Below, piece after piece: positions 6,601-11,939 of a DNA stretch of 11,939 bases. Positions within the stretch are counted from its first letter, which is position 1, and every line of letters starts with the position of its first letter. The stretch spans positions 1 to 11,939 of the forward strand of contig DFGU01000117.1 of assembly GCA_002371785.1 (NCBI GenBank), written 5' to 3'. The notes under the pieces are model-generated. The model did no database searches, was not told the origin of the DNA, and saw only the letters and a program-made list of their open reading frames with translations. This DNA comes from Bacteroidales bacterium UBA3742 (lineage in GTDB: Bacteria > Bacteroidota > Bacteroidia > Bacteroidales > Paludibacteraceae). The translations under genes were made by a program, and so were the position numbers.

Positions 6601-6755
6601 GCCACTACGCCCTGACGAATAGTGAATTGCGGGAACTCATCCTTATTCATCTTGGGCAACGACCAAATACCGAATGCCATGAGCATCAGGAAGATGAAAA
6701 ACACGAGACCGTGTTTTCGCATAGCGCCTTCAATATGGTTTCGTTGCAGTTTCAA
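3687..6755 (-). CDS. RND-family efflux pump, inner-membrane permease
   Basis: This proton-driven exporter would work with the adaptor encoded just upstream and an outer-membrane channel to expel toxic compounds. At 1022 aa it has full AcrB-like length. The first membrane helix is at about 17-34, a large periplasmic domain follows, and helices 2-6 lie from about 340 onward. The relay aspartates Asp404-Asp405 are present (GMIVDDSVIVID). In the tenth helix the usual Lys is Arg935 (IIVRNAIMMYE), as I recall from other Bacteroidetes pumps. Thr972 in LTSATTALG matches the AcrB relay Thr. The frame opens with TTG at 6755, overlapping the adaptor stop as TTGA. An ATG at 6722 would shorten the cytoplasmic N-terminal helix, so TTG is preferred but not certain. 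Substrates cannot be predicted. No terminator separates it from the convergent WYL gene. Confidence 0.94.
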   Translation of the reverse strand: MKLQRNHIEGAMRKHGLVFFIFLMLMAFGIWSLPKMNKDEFPQFTIRQGVVAAVYPGATAEEVEAQVTIPLEEYINTFEEVNKQWTYSETHDGIVYVYVMLRNSVKSNTEAWTKIRAGLDLLRKTRLPAGVLETVVIDDFGNTSSLLLAVTSPERSPRELEHYAKRLSERLRTIPETGRIRILGQQQEEIAVTIDPHRLAAYRIPQSVLQSQLALQGFRTLTGKTEGELALQVTTQNRTEYEILQQIVSTDPVSGAAVRLRDIARVERRYQTPDRYVSFNGAECLIVNIEMVPGNNIVAYGDEVERVMDEVRRELPPDVTFHRITDQPKVVAASVHSFLRDIVVSIIVVIVVMLLLFPLRTALVASTGVPVCTAICIGLMYLTGIELNTVTLAALIFVLGMIVDDSVIVIDGYTNKLEKGHSRWYSAAVSTSHLFVPMSLATCAISGMFFPMTGIITGPLGDFVKLFPFAVLFALTASIFYAGWVTPYLSTQFIHRQNDGNTTRFERAQMRFFRWLQTRYEQLLRGCFRRPAMIYTVLALAIGVGVFLLTRLNLQLLPKAERECFAVEIHLREGASVRETAAVADSMAHVLRGDERVLSVTEFIGQASPRFHATYTPQMPGPNYAQFIVNTTSVEATADLLREYSERYEDAFPNAYIRFKQMDYQAAKNPLEVRFVGADADALELLSDTLKQYMALQPEMTWVHSDYDAEARTTAITLLPDEAARLGVTETMLSLYLAQVTSGVRMTTVWESDYAVPVMLYTEDGESLSQEDLLNLPIPTSIPGEWVPLRQVATLSPAWHHNVLEHRNGVRTVTVGCDLRGKTSQVDAERKVRRWIEEQHFSEDPRFADVEVHYGGLTEINDQILPQIGWSIVAALLVMFLLMLYHFGKVSLAILALSSSLLCVFGAMLGLWIFRLDISITAVLGVVSLIGIIVRNAIMMYEYAEMLRRKGVPVREAAFQAGLRRMRPVFLTSATTALGVLPMIIAHTSLWMPMGVVICFGTIFTLPLTVTILPVVYWRMYK

Positions 6756-7759
6756 TACCGTACCGGAGCGTTGTTATATAGTTTCTGATATCCTTCTACC
6801 ACCACGCGGTCACCCGCCTGGAGTCCGCTATCCACCATCACGCCGCTGTTGACGTACGCACCCAGCTTGACGGGACGACGCACGGCTACCGAGTCGCGCA
6901 CCACCCATACCGTCGGCCGGTCCTTCATCAGTCGCACGCACTCCGTCGGTACGATCAGTCCGTCCACCATGCGGCTGTCCAGCGTCACATCGCCTATCAT
7001 GCCCGGCAGCACGGCTTCCGAACGGCCGAGTTGGGCACGTACCTCGTAGGTATGCGAGAGGGCGTTGGCTTTCATGCCTCGCTCCACGACCTTGACCGGT
7101 ATATGGTCATCCCCTATCGCCGCGATGCGTAGCCGTCCCCGGTCGCCGATATGTACACCGGCTATCTCCGATTCAGGCACGCCGAAGCGTACGTAGTACG
7201 TCGAGACGTCCAGCAGTTCGATCACGGTCTCTGAGGGCAGAACGGACTGCCCCAGTTCTACCTTCACCTGACCGATCACACCGGCCGTAGGGGCCGTGAG
7301 CGTACATTGCTTGACCAGTTGCTCGGCCGACTCAAAGACGGAACGAGCCTGGTTGAGACGCGTCTCCACCTCCACCCACTTGATGTCGCTCACCACACCC
7401 GAGTCATGGACCGGACGCACACGGTCGTATGCATCCTGGGCCTGACGCAGCGTAGCCTCAGCGGCCTCCAGGGCATGCAGGGCCTGGGTGTTATCCACGC
7501 GTAGCAGGACCTGTCCGGCACGTACCGACTCACCCGGACGCACCAGCAGTTCGGTCACACGACCCGCCGTTTGCAATCCCAGGGGGGTCACCGAGCGCGC
7601 CTCCAGCCGACCGGCATAACTGCATGCATGGCCGTCGGCCTTGCTGCCTACCGTCACCACGCGCACCTCTATCGGACGAGCTTGTTGCTCGCTCGTAGGC
7701 TTCTGTCCGCATGCCGTGAGCAGCAAAGCGGATAGGATATATAGCGTATGTTTATGCAT
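6752..7759 (-). CDS. RND efflux periplasmic adaptor, lipoprotein
   Basis: This membrane fusion protein would bridge the RND pump and an outer-membrane channel. The 335-aa product starts with a lipoprotein signal (LLLTAC, lipidated Cys17), so it should be anchored to the periplasmic face of the inner membrane. The two halves of the lipoyl/barrel-sandwich domain are at about 66-89 (GRVTELLVRPGESVRAGQ) and 154-173 (TAPTAGVIGQVKVELGQSV). Between them is a coiled-coil hairpin rich in Ala, Glu and Gln (about 92-150). A beta-barrel follows (about 185-262, ending LPGMIGDVTL), then the membrane-proximal domain. The start codon overlaps the end of the MATE gene by 8 nt, and the stop overlaps the pump start. 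This points to coupled translation of all three. Confidence 0.94.
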   Translation of the reverse strand: MHKHTLYILSALLLTACGQKPTSEQQARPIEVRVVTVGSKADGHACSYAGRLEARSVTPLGLQTAGRVTELLVRPGESVRAGQVLLRVDNTQALHALEAAEATLRQAQDAYDRVRPVHDSGVVSDIKWVEVETRLNQARSVFESAEQLVKQCTLTAPTAGVIGQVKVELGQSVLPSETVIELLDVSTYYVRFGVPESEIAGVHIGDRGRLRIAAIGDDHIPVKVVERGMKANALSHTYEVRAQLGRSEAVLPGMIGDVTLDSRMVDGLIVPTECVRLMKDRPTVWVVRDSVAVRRPVKLGAYVNSGVMVDSGLQAGDRVVVEGYQKLYNNAPVRY

Positions 7760-9056
7760 CTTGTTGTATCGAATTAAATAGCGGTTTCCACTGTATGCTC
7801 AGATAGACGACGCGTGCCAACAGGTGGGCAAAATAGGCCACGTAGATGGCCTGGACGCCTATCCATCGGTAGCAAGCCAGGTAGGCCCCCACAAAGGCCA
7901 CGGCCGCCCATATCATCGAGTTGCGTATCTGTATGCCTGCTGTTGCGCCTACATACACGCCATCCCACATGAAGGCCAGCGTGCTGACTATCGGCATCGC
8001 GATGAGCCAGACCATGTACGGACGAGCCCCGTCGATGACCATCATGTCGGTGGTGATCAGCCGGATGCAGTCGTCGCCCCACAGCGCATAGACGGCTGTG
8101 AAGATCAGCCCGACGCCCAGCGACCAGTTGAAGAGCAGCCGTACGGCCCGACGCGTCATCCGGGGTGCACGCTCACCTATATAGCGGCCTACCAGGGCTT
8201 CACCCGCAAAGGCAAAACCATCCACGAAGTAGCTGAACAGCATAAAGAGCTTCATCAGGATCGCACTCACGGCCAACTCCGTATCGCCGTACTTGCTGGC
8301 CAGGGACGTGAAGCCCACATAGACCACCATGAAGCAGAGGCTACGGATAAAGAGGTTGCCATTCAGCTGCATGAGGCGCCGCATTCGATCCCATCGGAGC
8401 GCAGCCCGGAGTTCCGCTCGCGTACTCTGCAGATGGTACTTGAGCCATAGGATCATGACTGCCAGTACCAGTCCGCTGTACTGCGCCACCAGCGTACCGT
8501 AGGCAACGCCTATCGGTCCCAGGGGCGTATGGACAGCCAGCACGTAGCTGACCACCATATTCACCACGTTGACCAGGATATCCACAGCCATCGGCGAGAC
8601 GGTGTCTTGCATACCGATAAACCAACCCTTCATGGCCAGCAGACTGAGCGTAGCCGGAGCCGCCCATATGCGTACGAAGAAGTACTCGCGGGCAAACGAG
8701 GCCACCTCCGGTGAACAAGGTACGCAGGCCAACACGGCCGTTACGAACAACCACTGCAGCACCCATATCGCCATAGTAGCGATACCTACGATACCCAGAC
8801 TCTGGGTCAGCAGACGGGTGCATTCTTTCCTGTCGCCGCGACCGAAAGCTTGGGCCGTCATGCCGCTGGTGCCGACACGCAGAAAACCGAAGTTCCAGTA
8901 GAGCAGATCAAACAGCATGGTGCCGATCGCGATACCACCTATAGCCGACGCGTCGGATATATGGCCCACGATAGCGGTATCCACCACCCCGACAAGTGGG
9001 ATGGTGATATTGGCCAATATACTCGGCAACGCCAACTGCAAGATCCGTCTATTCAT
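7752..9056 (-). CDS. MATE-family multidrug exporter, DinF type
   Basis: This 434-aa, roughly 12-helix membrane protein belongs to the MATE efflux family, which uses a proton or sodium gradient to export cationic drugs and other compounds. The DinF-branch features are DTAIVGH (26-32) in the first helix, with Asp26 as the probable ion-coupling residue, FLRVGTSG (58-65), and MWDGVYVGA in the second half. It is the first gene of a tightly packed efflux block: its end overlaps the start of the RND adaptor by 8 nt. The gap upstream to the dihydrolipoyl dehydrogenase gene is only 45 nt and consists of a heptamer array. No promoter of the TAnnTTTG type is visible there, so it is probably read from further upstream. 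Whether it shares substrates with the RND pump is unknown. Confidence 0.93.
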   Translation of the reverse strand: MNRRILQLALPSILANITIPLVGVVDTAIVGHISDASAIGGIAIGTMLFDLLYWNFGFLRVGTSGMTAQAFGRGDRKECTRLLTQSLGIVGIATMAIWVLQWLFVTAVLACVPCSPEVASFAREYFFVRIWAAPATLSLLAMKGWFIGMQDTVSPMAVDILVNVVNMVVSYVLAVHTPLGPIGVAYGTLVAQYSGLVLAVMILWLKYHLQSTRAELRAALRWDRMRRLMQLNGNLFIRSLCFMVVYVGFTSLASKYGDTELAVSAILMKLFMLFSYFVDGFAFAGEALVGRYIGERAPRMTRRAVRLLFNWSLGVGLIFTAVYALWGDDCIRLITTDMMVIDGARPYMVWLIAMPIVSTLAFMWDGVYVGATAGIQIRNSMIWAAVAFVGAYLACYRWIGVQAIYVAYFAHLLARVVYLSIQWKPLFNSIQQDA

Positions 9057-9059
9057 CTA

Positions 9060-9108
9060 CCAACGACCTTCTACCAACGACTAACGACTAACGACCAACG
9101 ACTAAAGT
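9060..9108. repeat. Seven-unit heptamer array filling the lpd-MATE gap
   Basis: The plus strand shows seven 7-bp units in perfect phase: CCAACGA, CCTTCTA, CCAACGA, CTAACGA, CTAACGA, CCAACGA, CTAAAGT. The array covers all but 3 bp of the gap and runs into the end of the lpd gene. The lpd stop codon (TAG, plus-strand 9102-9104) is part of the last unit. Confidence 0.85.
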
Positions 9109-10487
9109 ACCTCATGCAGTATCTCACTCACCGTCGGATGCGGGAAAATCACCTGTTCCATCTCGCTCACGGTATAACCCATACGTACGGCGAACGAAGC
9201 GGCTGCAACGAACTCCGAGCAGGGGTTGCCGATCATGTGTACGCCCAGCACGGTTTGGTTCTTACGGTCTATTAGCATCTTGCACAGGCCGGTCTCGCCA
9301 TCGTTCTCGGCCATGAAGCGACCGGAGAAGGTCATGGGCAGTTTTCGAACCTCGTAGAAGGTCTCTACGCCACCTGCTTTCTCCAGTCCGGCCTGGCCTT
9401 CCATCTCGGTATAGAATGCGCGTACCTGCTCTTCGGTCAGGCCTACGCTGGCTATCTCCGGATTGGTATAAACCACCGACGGTACGGCGTTGTAGGCTAT
9501 CCTCTGCAGCGGTATCTGGCGCAACATACGACCTACGCATACCTCTGCCTGACGCGAAGCTACGTGGGCCAGCATGATCTTTCCCGTCACGTCGCCGCAT
9601 GCATATACGTTCTCGAGGTTGGTCTTCATAAACTCGTCCACCACGATGCCGCCTCGGTGCATCTCCAAGTCCTTCAACGCCTCCAGGCCCTGCATGTTGG
9701 CCCGACGACCTACGCTGACGAGGATTCGGTCAGCCTCATACCATTCGCCATTCGCCTTTAGCCTTTCGCCATTTATCTCCTCCACCTTGGTTTCCGTCAG
9801 GATGCGGATGCCGGCTTTCTGGTATTTCTCCTTTAGGATGCTCACTACCTCCTGGTCCAGGTTCGGCAGGATGGTGGGCATGGCCTCGATGACTGTCACC
9901 TCTACGCCCAACTCATGGTAAAGCGTGGCAAACTCCATACCTATCACGCCACCACCTACGATGATGATTTTGCCCGGCAACTCTGTGGCGGCCAAAGCAT
10001 CCGTCGAATCCCATACATGCGGGTTGTCCTGGATGCCCGGTATAGGCGGTACGAAATTGGTACTACCCGTGCAGATCATGAGGTTCTCGGCCTCATAGGT
10101 CTCACCGTTGCACTGAATGCTGATGGCTGACGGCTGATAGCTCAGTACCGTGGCCGCTCCGGAGACGAGCGTACAATGCTCGTTCTGTAGGCGTTGCTTG
10201 ATACCGGCTACCAGTTTGCGTACCACGATGGTCTTGCGTTTCTGCATGGCTACATAGTCGAAAGCCACGTTCTCGGCCGTCACGCCGTACTTCTGGGCGT
10301 GTGTGGCGTTGTAGTACTGCTTGGCGCCGTACAGGAGCGACTTGGTCGGGATACAACCTACGTTCAGGCACGTTCCGCCCAGCGAATTCTGCTCAAAGAG
10401 CACCACATCTTTTCCGGCTTTCGAAGCCTTCTCTGCAGCGGTGTAACCGGCCGGTCCACCGCCTATAATGGCTAAAAAATATTCCAT
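9102..10487 (-). CDS. lpdA: Dihydrolipoyl dehydrogenase
   Basis: This FAD-dependent enzyme reoxidises dihydrolipoamide with NAD+ and is the E3 subunit of 2-oxo acid dehydrogenase complexes and the glycine cleavage system. The 461-aa protein shows the FAD-binding GGGPAGYTAAE (9-19), the redox disulfide Cys40/Cys45 (GGTCLNVGCIPTKS), the NAD-binding GGGVIGMEFA, the second FAD motif NVYACGDVTG, and the catalytic His450-Glu455 pair (HPTVSE) near the C-terminus. No E1, E2 or glycine-cleavage gene is in the window, so its partner complex is open. Two heptamer arrays lie inside the gene. One encodes SYQPSAISIQ near residues 115-125, the other INGERLKANGEW around 239-250. Both are in connecting stretches rather than in cofactor motifs. 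The stop codon lies within a third array. It follows cysE after 55 bp. Confidence 0.96.
   Translation of the reverse strand: MEYFLAIIGGGPAGYTAAEKASKAGKDVVLFEQNSLGGTCLNVGCIPTKSLLYGAKQYYNATHAQKYGVTAENVAFDYVAMQKRKTIVVRKLVAGIKQRLQNEHCTLVSGAATVLSYQPSAISIQCNGETYEAENLMICTGSTNFVPPIPGIQDNPHVWDSTDALAATELPGKIIIVGGGVIGMEFATLYHELGVEVTVIEAMPTILPNLDQEVVSILKEKYQKAGIRILTETKVEEINGERLKANGEWYEADRILVSVGRRANMQGLEALKDLEMHRGGIVVDEFMKTNLENVYACGDVTGKIMLAHVASRQAEVCVGRMLRQIPLQRIAYNAVPSVVYTNPEIASVGLTEEQVRAFYTEMEGQAGLEKAGGVETFYEVRKLPMTFSGRFMAENDGETGLCKMLIDRKNQTVLGVHMIGNPCSEFVAAASFAVRMGYTVSEMEQVIFPHPTVSEILHEVL
9741..9775. repeat. Heptamer array inside lpd (downstream copy)
   Basis: There are five 7-bp units in phase on the plus strand: CCATTCG, CCATTCG, CCTTTAG, CCTTTCG, CCATTTA. 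On the coding strand this is a run of CGAAWGG-like units, giving the peptide around NGERLKANGEW. Known relatives have a short, variable linker here, so the array may have lengthened it. Confidence 0.75.
10110..10144. repeat. Heptamer array inside lpd (upstream copy)
   Basis: There are five 7-bp units in phase on the plus strand: GCACTGA, ATGCTGA, TGGCTGA, CGGCTGA, TAGCTCA. Four of the five end in CTGA and the last ends in CTCA. They encode the peptide around LSYQPSAISIQC. The unit differs completely from that of the other lpd array. Confidence 0.7.
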
Positions 10488-10495
10488 ATTTTTAA

Positions 10496-10519
10496 GCGTT
10501 AAAGTGTTAAATCGTTAAA
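10496..10519. repeat. Octamer array between cysE and lpd
   Basis: Three 8-bp units ending in TTAAA are in phase: GCGTTAAA, GTGTTAAA, TCGTTAAA. A related CGTTAAAT occurs at 10541-10548, beyond the hairpin. The array lies 8 bp upstream of the lpd start codon, much as the 834-873 array lies just upstream of sod. Confidence 0.6.
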
Positions 10520-10522
10520 ATG

Positions 10523-10541
10523 GTTTCTTTTGCAAAGAAAC
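10523..10541. other. Perfect hairpin just after cysE
   Basis: GTTTCTTT (10523-10530) and AAAGAAAC (10534-10541) form an 8-bp stem with loop TGC. It begins one base beyond the cysE stop codon. On the minus strand it is followed by CATTTT, too weak a T-run for a confident terminator, and the stem is AT-rich. It may be a partial terminator or an mRNA processing/stability element between cysE and lpd. Confidence 0.5.
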
Positions 10542-10542
10542 G

Positions 10543-11238
10543 TTAAATTGTTATCTTTTTTTCTTTTATCCTAATCTCCGGTGTGCTTTGCAGGACGATA
10601 GAGTTAGCAGGCACATCTTGCGTGAGCCAAACGTTACCACCGATCACCGTGTCATGTCCAATCGTCACTCGCCCGAGAATAGAGGTGTTTGAATACACCG
10701 TCACATGGTCCTCCAGGATTGGATGACGCGGTATATCCATCGGCTTGCCGTTCGCGTCATATTCGAAGTTCTTGGCGCCCAGTGTGACACCCTGATAGAG
10801 CACCACGTGCGAACCGATGATAGCCGTCTCGCCAATCACCACTCCCGTTCCATGGTCGATACAGAAGTAGTCGCCTATCTGAGCCGCCGGGTGAATATCT
10901 ATACCCGTACGGGCGTGTGCCAACTCGGTCAACATACGGGGGATACGTGGAACGCCCAAATGATACAACACATGCGCCGCACGATAATGTATCATCTCGA
11001 AGGTAAGCGGGTATGATAGAATCACTTCCCCCCGATCTGTGACGGCGGGATCGTTGTGTAGCACTGCATCGACATCCGTATTTACGAGACGCGCAATGGA
11101 TGGCACTTCCGCCCAGAAGGCATCCGGCAAGCACAAGTCATCCGGTGCCTCCACAGCAGGAAAATAGTCCGGAAAGATGACGCTCTGCAAATGGGCAACG
11201 AATTGCTTCAGTTGTTGGATATTAAGTAAACCTATCAT
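10543..11238 (-). CDS. cysE: Serine O-acetyltransferase
   Basis: This enzyme makes O-acetyl-L-serine from serine and acetyl-CoA, the first step of cysteine synthesis, and feeds the neighbouring cysK. The left-handed beta-helix hexapeptide repeats run from about residue 112 onward. Asp114 and His129 (GIDIHP, IDHGTG) match the catalytic Asp/His pair of E. coli CysE. GRVTIGHDTVIGGNVW is typical of the family. At 231 aa it is shorter than E. coli CysE (273 aa) and than the roughly 300-aa forms I recall from Bacteroides; the missing part is the N-terminal helical domain. The last residue is Ile231, and a C-terminal Ile is what docks into the CysK active site in the cysteine synthase complex. Its ATG overlaps the cysK stop as ATGA, so translation is coupled. 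Confidence 0.94.
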   Translation of the reverse strand: MIGLLNIQQLKQFVAHLQSVIFPDYFPAVEAPDDLCLPDAFWAEVPSIARLVNTDVDAVLHNDPAVTDRGEVILSYPLTFEMIHYRAAHVLYHLGVPRIPRMLTELAHARTGIDIHPAAQIGDYFCIDHGTGVVIGETAIIGSHVVLYQGVTLGAKNFEYDANGKPMDIPRHPILEDHVTVYSNTSILGRVTIGHDTVIGGNVWLTQDVPANSIVLQSTPEIRIKEKKITI

Positions 11239-11939
11239 AATATACTCAAATATCGTTCGCCGGTATCGGGCAGCAGAACAACAATGGTCTTGTCTTGGTA
11301 TTCAGGCATCTTCGCTAACCGAATAGCCGCAGCGTAAGCAGCACCCGATGAGATGCCTACCAGCAATCCGTGATCCGCAGCAAGCGTACGCGCAGCCTGC
11401 ATCGCCTCGTCGTCTGCAACGGGCATAACGCGGTCAACATAGTCGGCTTGATACGTCTCCGGCACAAAGTTGGCTCCTATGCCTTGTATCTTATGCGGAC
11501 CGGCGTGACCTTCCGTCAGTAGTGGCGACGATGCAGGTTCTACCGCAATGATTTCTATCTTTGCATTGTGCTCTTTCAGTGCTCGCCCAACGCCGCTCAC
11601 CGTACCGCCTGTACCGACTCCGGCAATGAACACATCCACCTGTCCATCCGTATCTTTCCATATCTCTTGGCCGGTCGTGGCATAGTGAATGGCTGGATTG
11701 GACGGATTGGTGAACTGACCTAATATAACGGCATTCGGCGTTTCGTCACGCAGCGCTTCGGCTTTCTGAACAGCGCCTTTCATTCCTTCCGAACCGGGCG
11801 TCAGAACCAGTTCCGCGCCATATGCGGCTAACAAGTTACGACGCTCAACGGACATCGTCTCCGGCATCGTCAGGACCACCTTATAACCTTTCAGCCGACC
11901 AATCCATGCCAATCCGACACCGGTATTACCCGAAGTCGG
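11235..11939 (-). CDS. cysK: Cysteine synthase A (O-acetylserine sulfhydrylase), 5' end missing
   Basis: This PLP enzyme combines O-acetylserine with sulfide to give cysteine. The gene runs off the right edge; 234 codons remain, and the reading frame stays open to the last base. The first visible residues PTSGNTGVGLAW contain the substrate-binding TSGNTG loop. GVGTGGTVSGVG is the PLP phosphate-binding loop, and GISSGAA lies near the C-terminus. About 70-75 residues, including the PLP lysine, lie outside the window. The match to CysK-type enzymes (MPETMSVERRNLLAAYGAEL) is strong; CysM is less likely. Position directly before cysE with a 4-nt overlap supports the assignment. The in-frame TTG at 11912 is internal, not a start. 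Any promoter or regulator site is outside the window. Confidence 0.95.
   Translation of the reverse strand, partial: PTSGNTGVGLAWIGRLKGYKVVLTMPETMSVERRNLLAAYGAELVLTPGSEGMKGAVQKAEALRDETPNAVILGQFTNPSNPAIHYATTGQEIWKDTDGQVDVFIAGVGTGGTVSGVGRALKEHNAKIEIIAVEPASSPLLTEGHAGPHKIQGIGANFVPETYQADYVDRVMPVADDEAMQAARTLAADHGLLVGISSGAAYAAAIRLAKMPEYQDKTIVVLLPDTGERYLSIL

Noticed and set aside
7824..8450. A 208-codon open frame on the plus strand
   Set aside because: It lies entirely antisense to the MATE gene, is rich in His, Arg and Gln, and shows no recognisable family; it is a by-product of the GC-rich coding strand opposite.
9060..9108. Heptamer array considered as plasmid-type iterons or a replication origin
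   Set aside because: The units are only 7 bp, there is no initiator gene, and similar arrays with unrelated units occur elsewhere, including inside genes.
10531..10542. Minus-strand TTTCTTTG considered as a -7 box for lpd
   Set aside because: It lacks the TA of TAnnTTTG, has no -33 box at 20 nt, and is better explained as part of the hairpin stem.

Overview
The window reads as chromosomal DNA of a member of the Bacteroidales. Three intergenic sites match the Bacteroidetes promoter type (a -33 TTTG-like box, a 20-nt gap and a -7 TAnnTTTG box). Start codons lack obvious Shine-Dalgarno sequences. The superoxide dismutase closely resembles, from memory, that of Porphyromonas gingivalis. Nine of the ten genes are complete. 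All lie on the minus strand except one regulator. No RNA gene, CRISPR array, transposase or phage gene was seen.

Layout, left to right. Positions 1-221 hold no gene but carry hairpins, including a good minus-strand terminator behind the superoxide dismutase gene. Positions 222-2458 form a minus-strand stress block: Fe/Mn superoxide dismutase, rubrerythrin, free methionine-(R)-sulfoxide reductase and a MutT-like Nudix hydrolase. Together these would remove superoxide and peroxide, repair oxidised free methionine and clean the nucleotide pool. The Nudix and reductase genes look like an operon, and rubrerythrin has its own promoter. Positions 2459-2748 are a divergent intergenic region built from two nearly identical 67-bp copies (66/67) around an 88-bp hairpin-rich spacer. 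The left copy carries the Nudix promoter and the right copy the promoter of a plus-strand WYL-domain regulator (2749-3669).

Positions 3687-9056 are a tightly coupled minus-strand efflux block: a DinF-type MATE exporter, an RND periplasmic adaptor lipoprotein and an RND inner-membrane pump, each overlapping the next. No outer-membrane channel gene is present. Upstream are dihydrolipoyl dehydrogenase (9102-10487) and the cysteine biosynthesis pair cysK-cysE (cysK runs off the right edge, and the two overlap by 4 nt). Spacings would allow one long transcript from cysK to the RND pump.

The most unusual feature is a family of short degenerate tandem arrays with 7- or 8-bp units, each array with a different unit sequence. 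Clear examples lie in intergenic gaps (834-873, 9060-9108, 10496-10519) and inside four coding stretches (sod, the methionine sulfoxide reductase, and lpd twice), where they appear to add peptide loops without breaking the frame. One array fills the whole lpd-MATE gap and contains the lpd stop codon; the one in sod is G-rich enough to form a quadruplex. None was seen inside the efflux genes.
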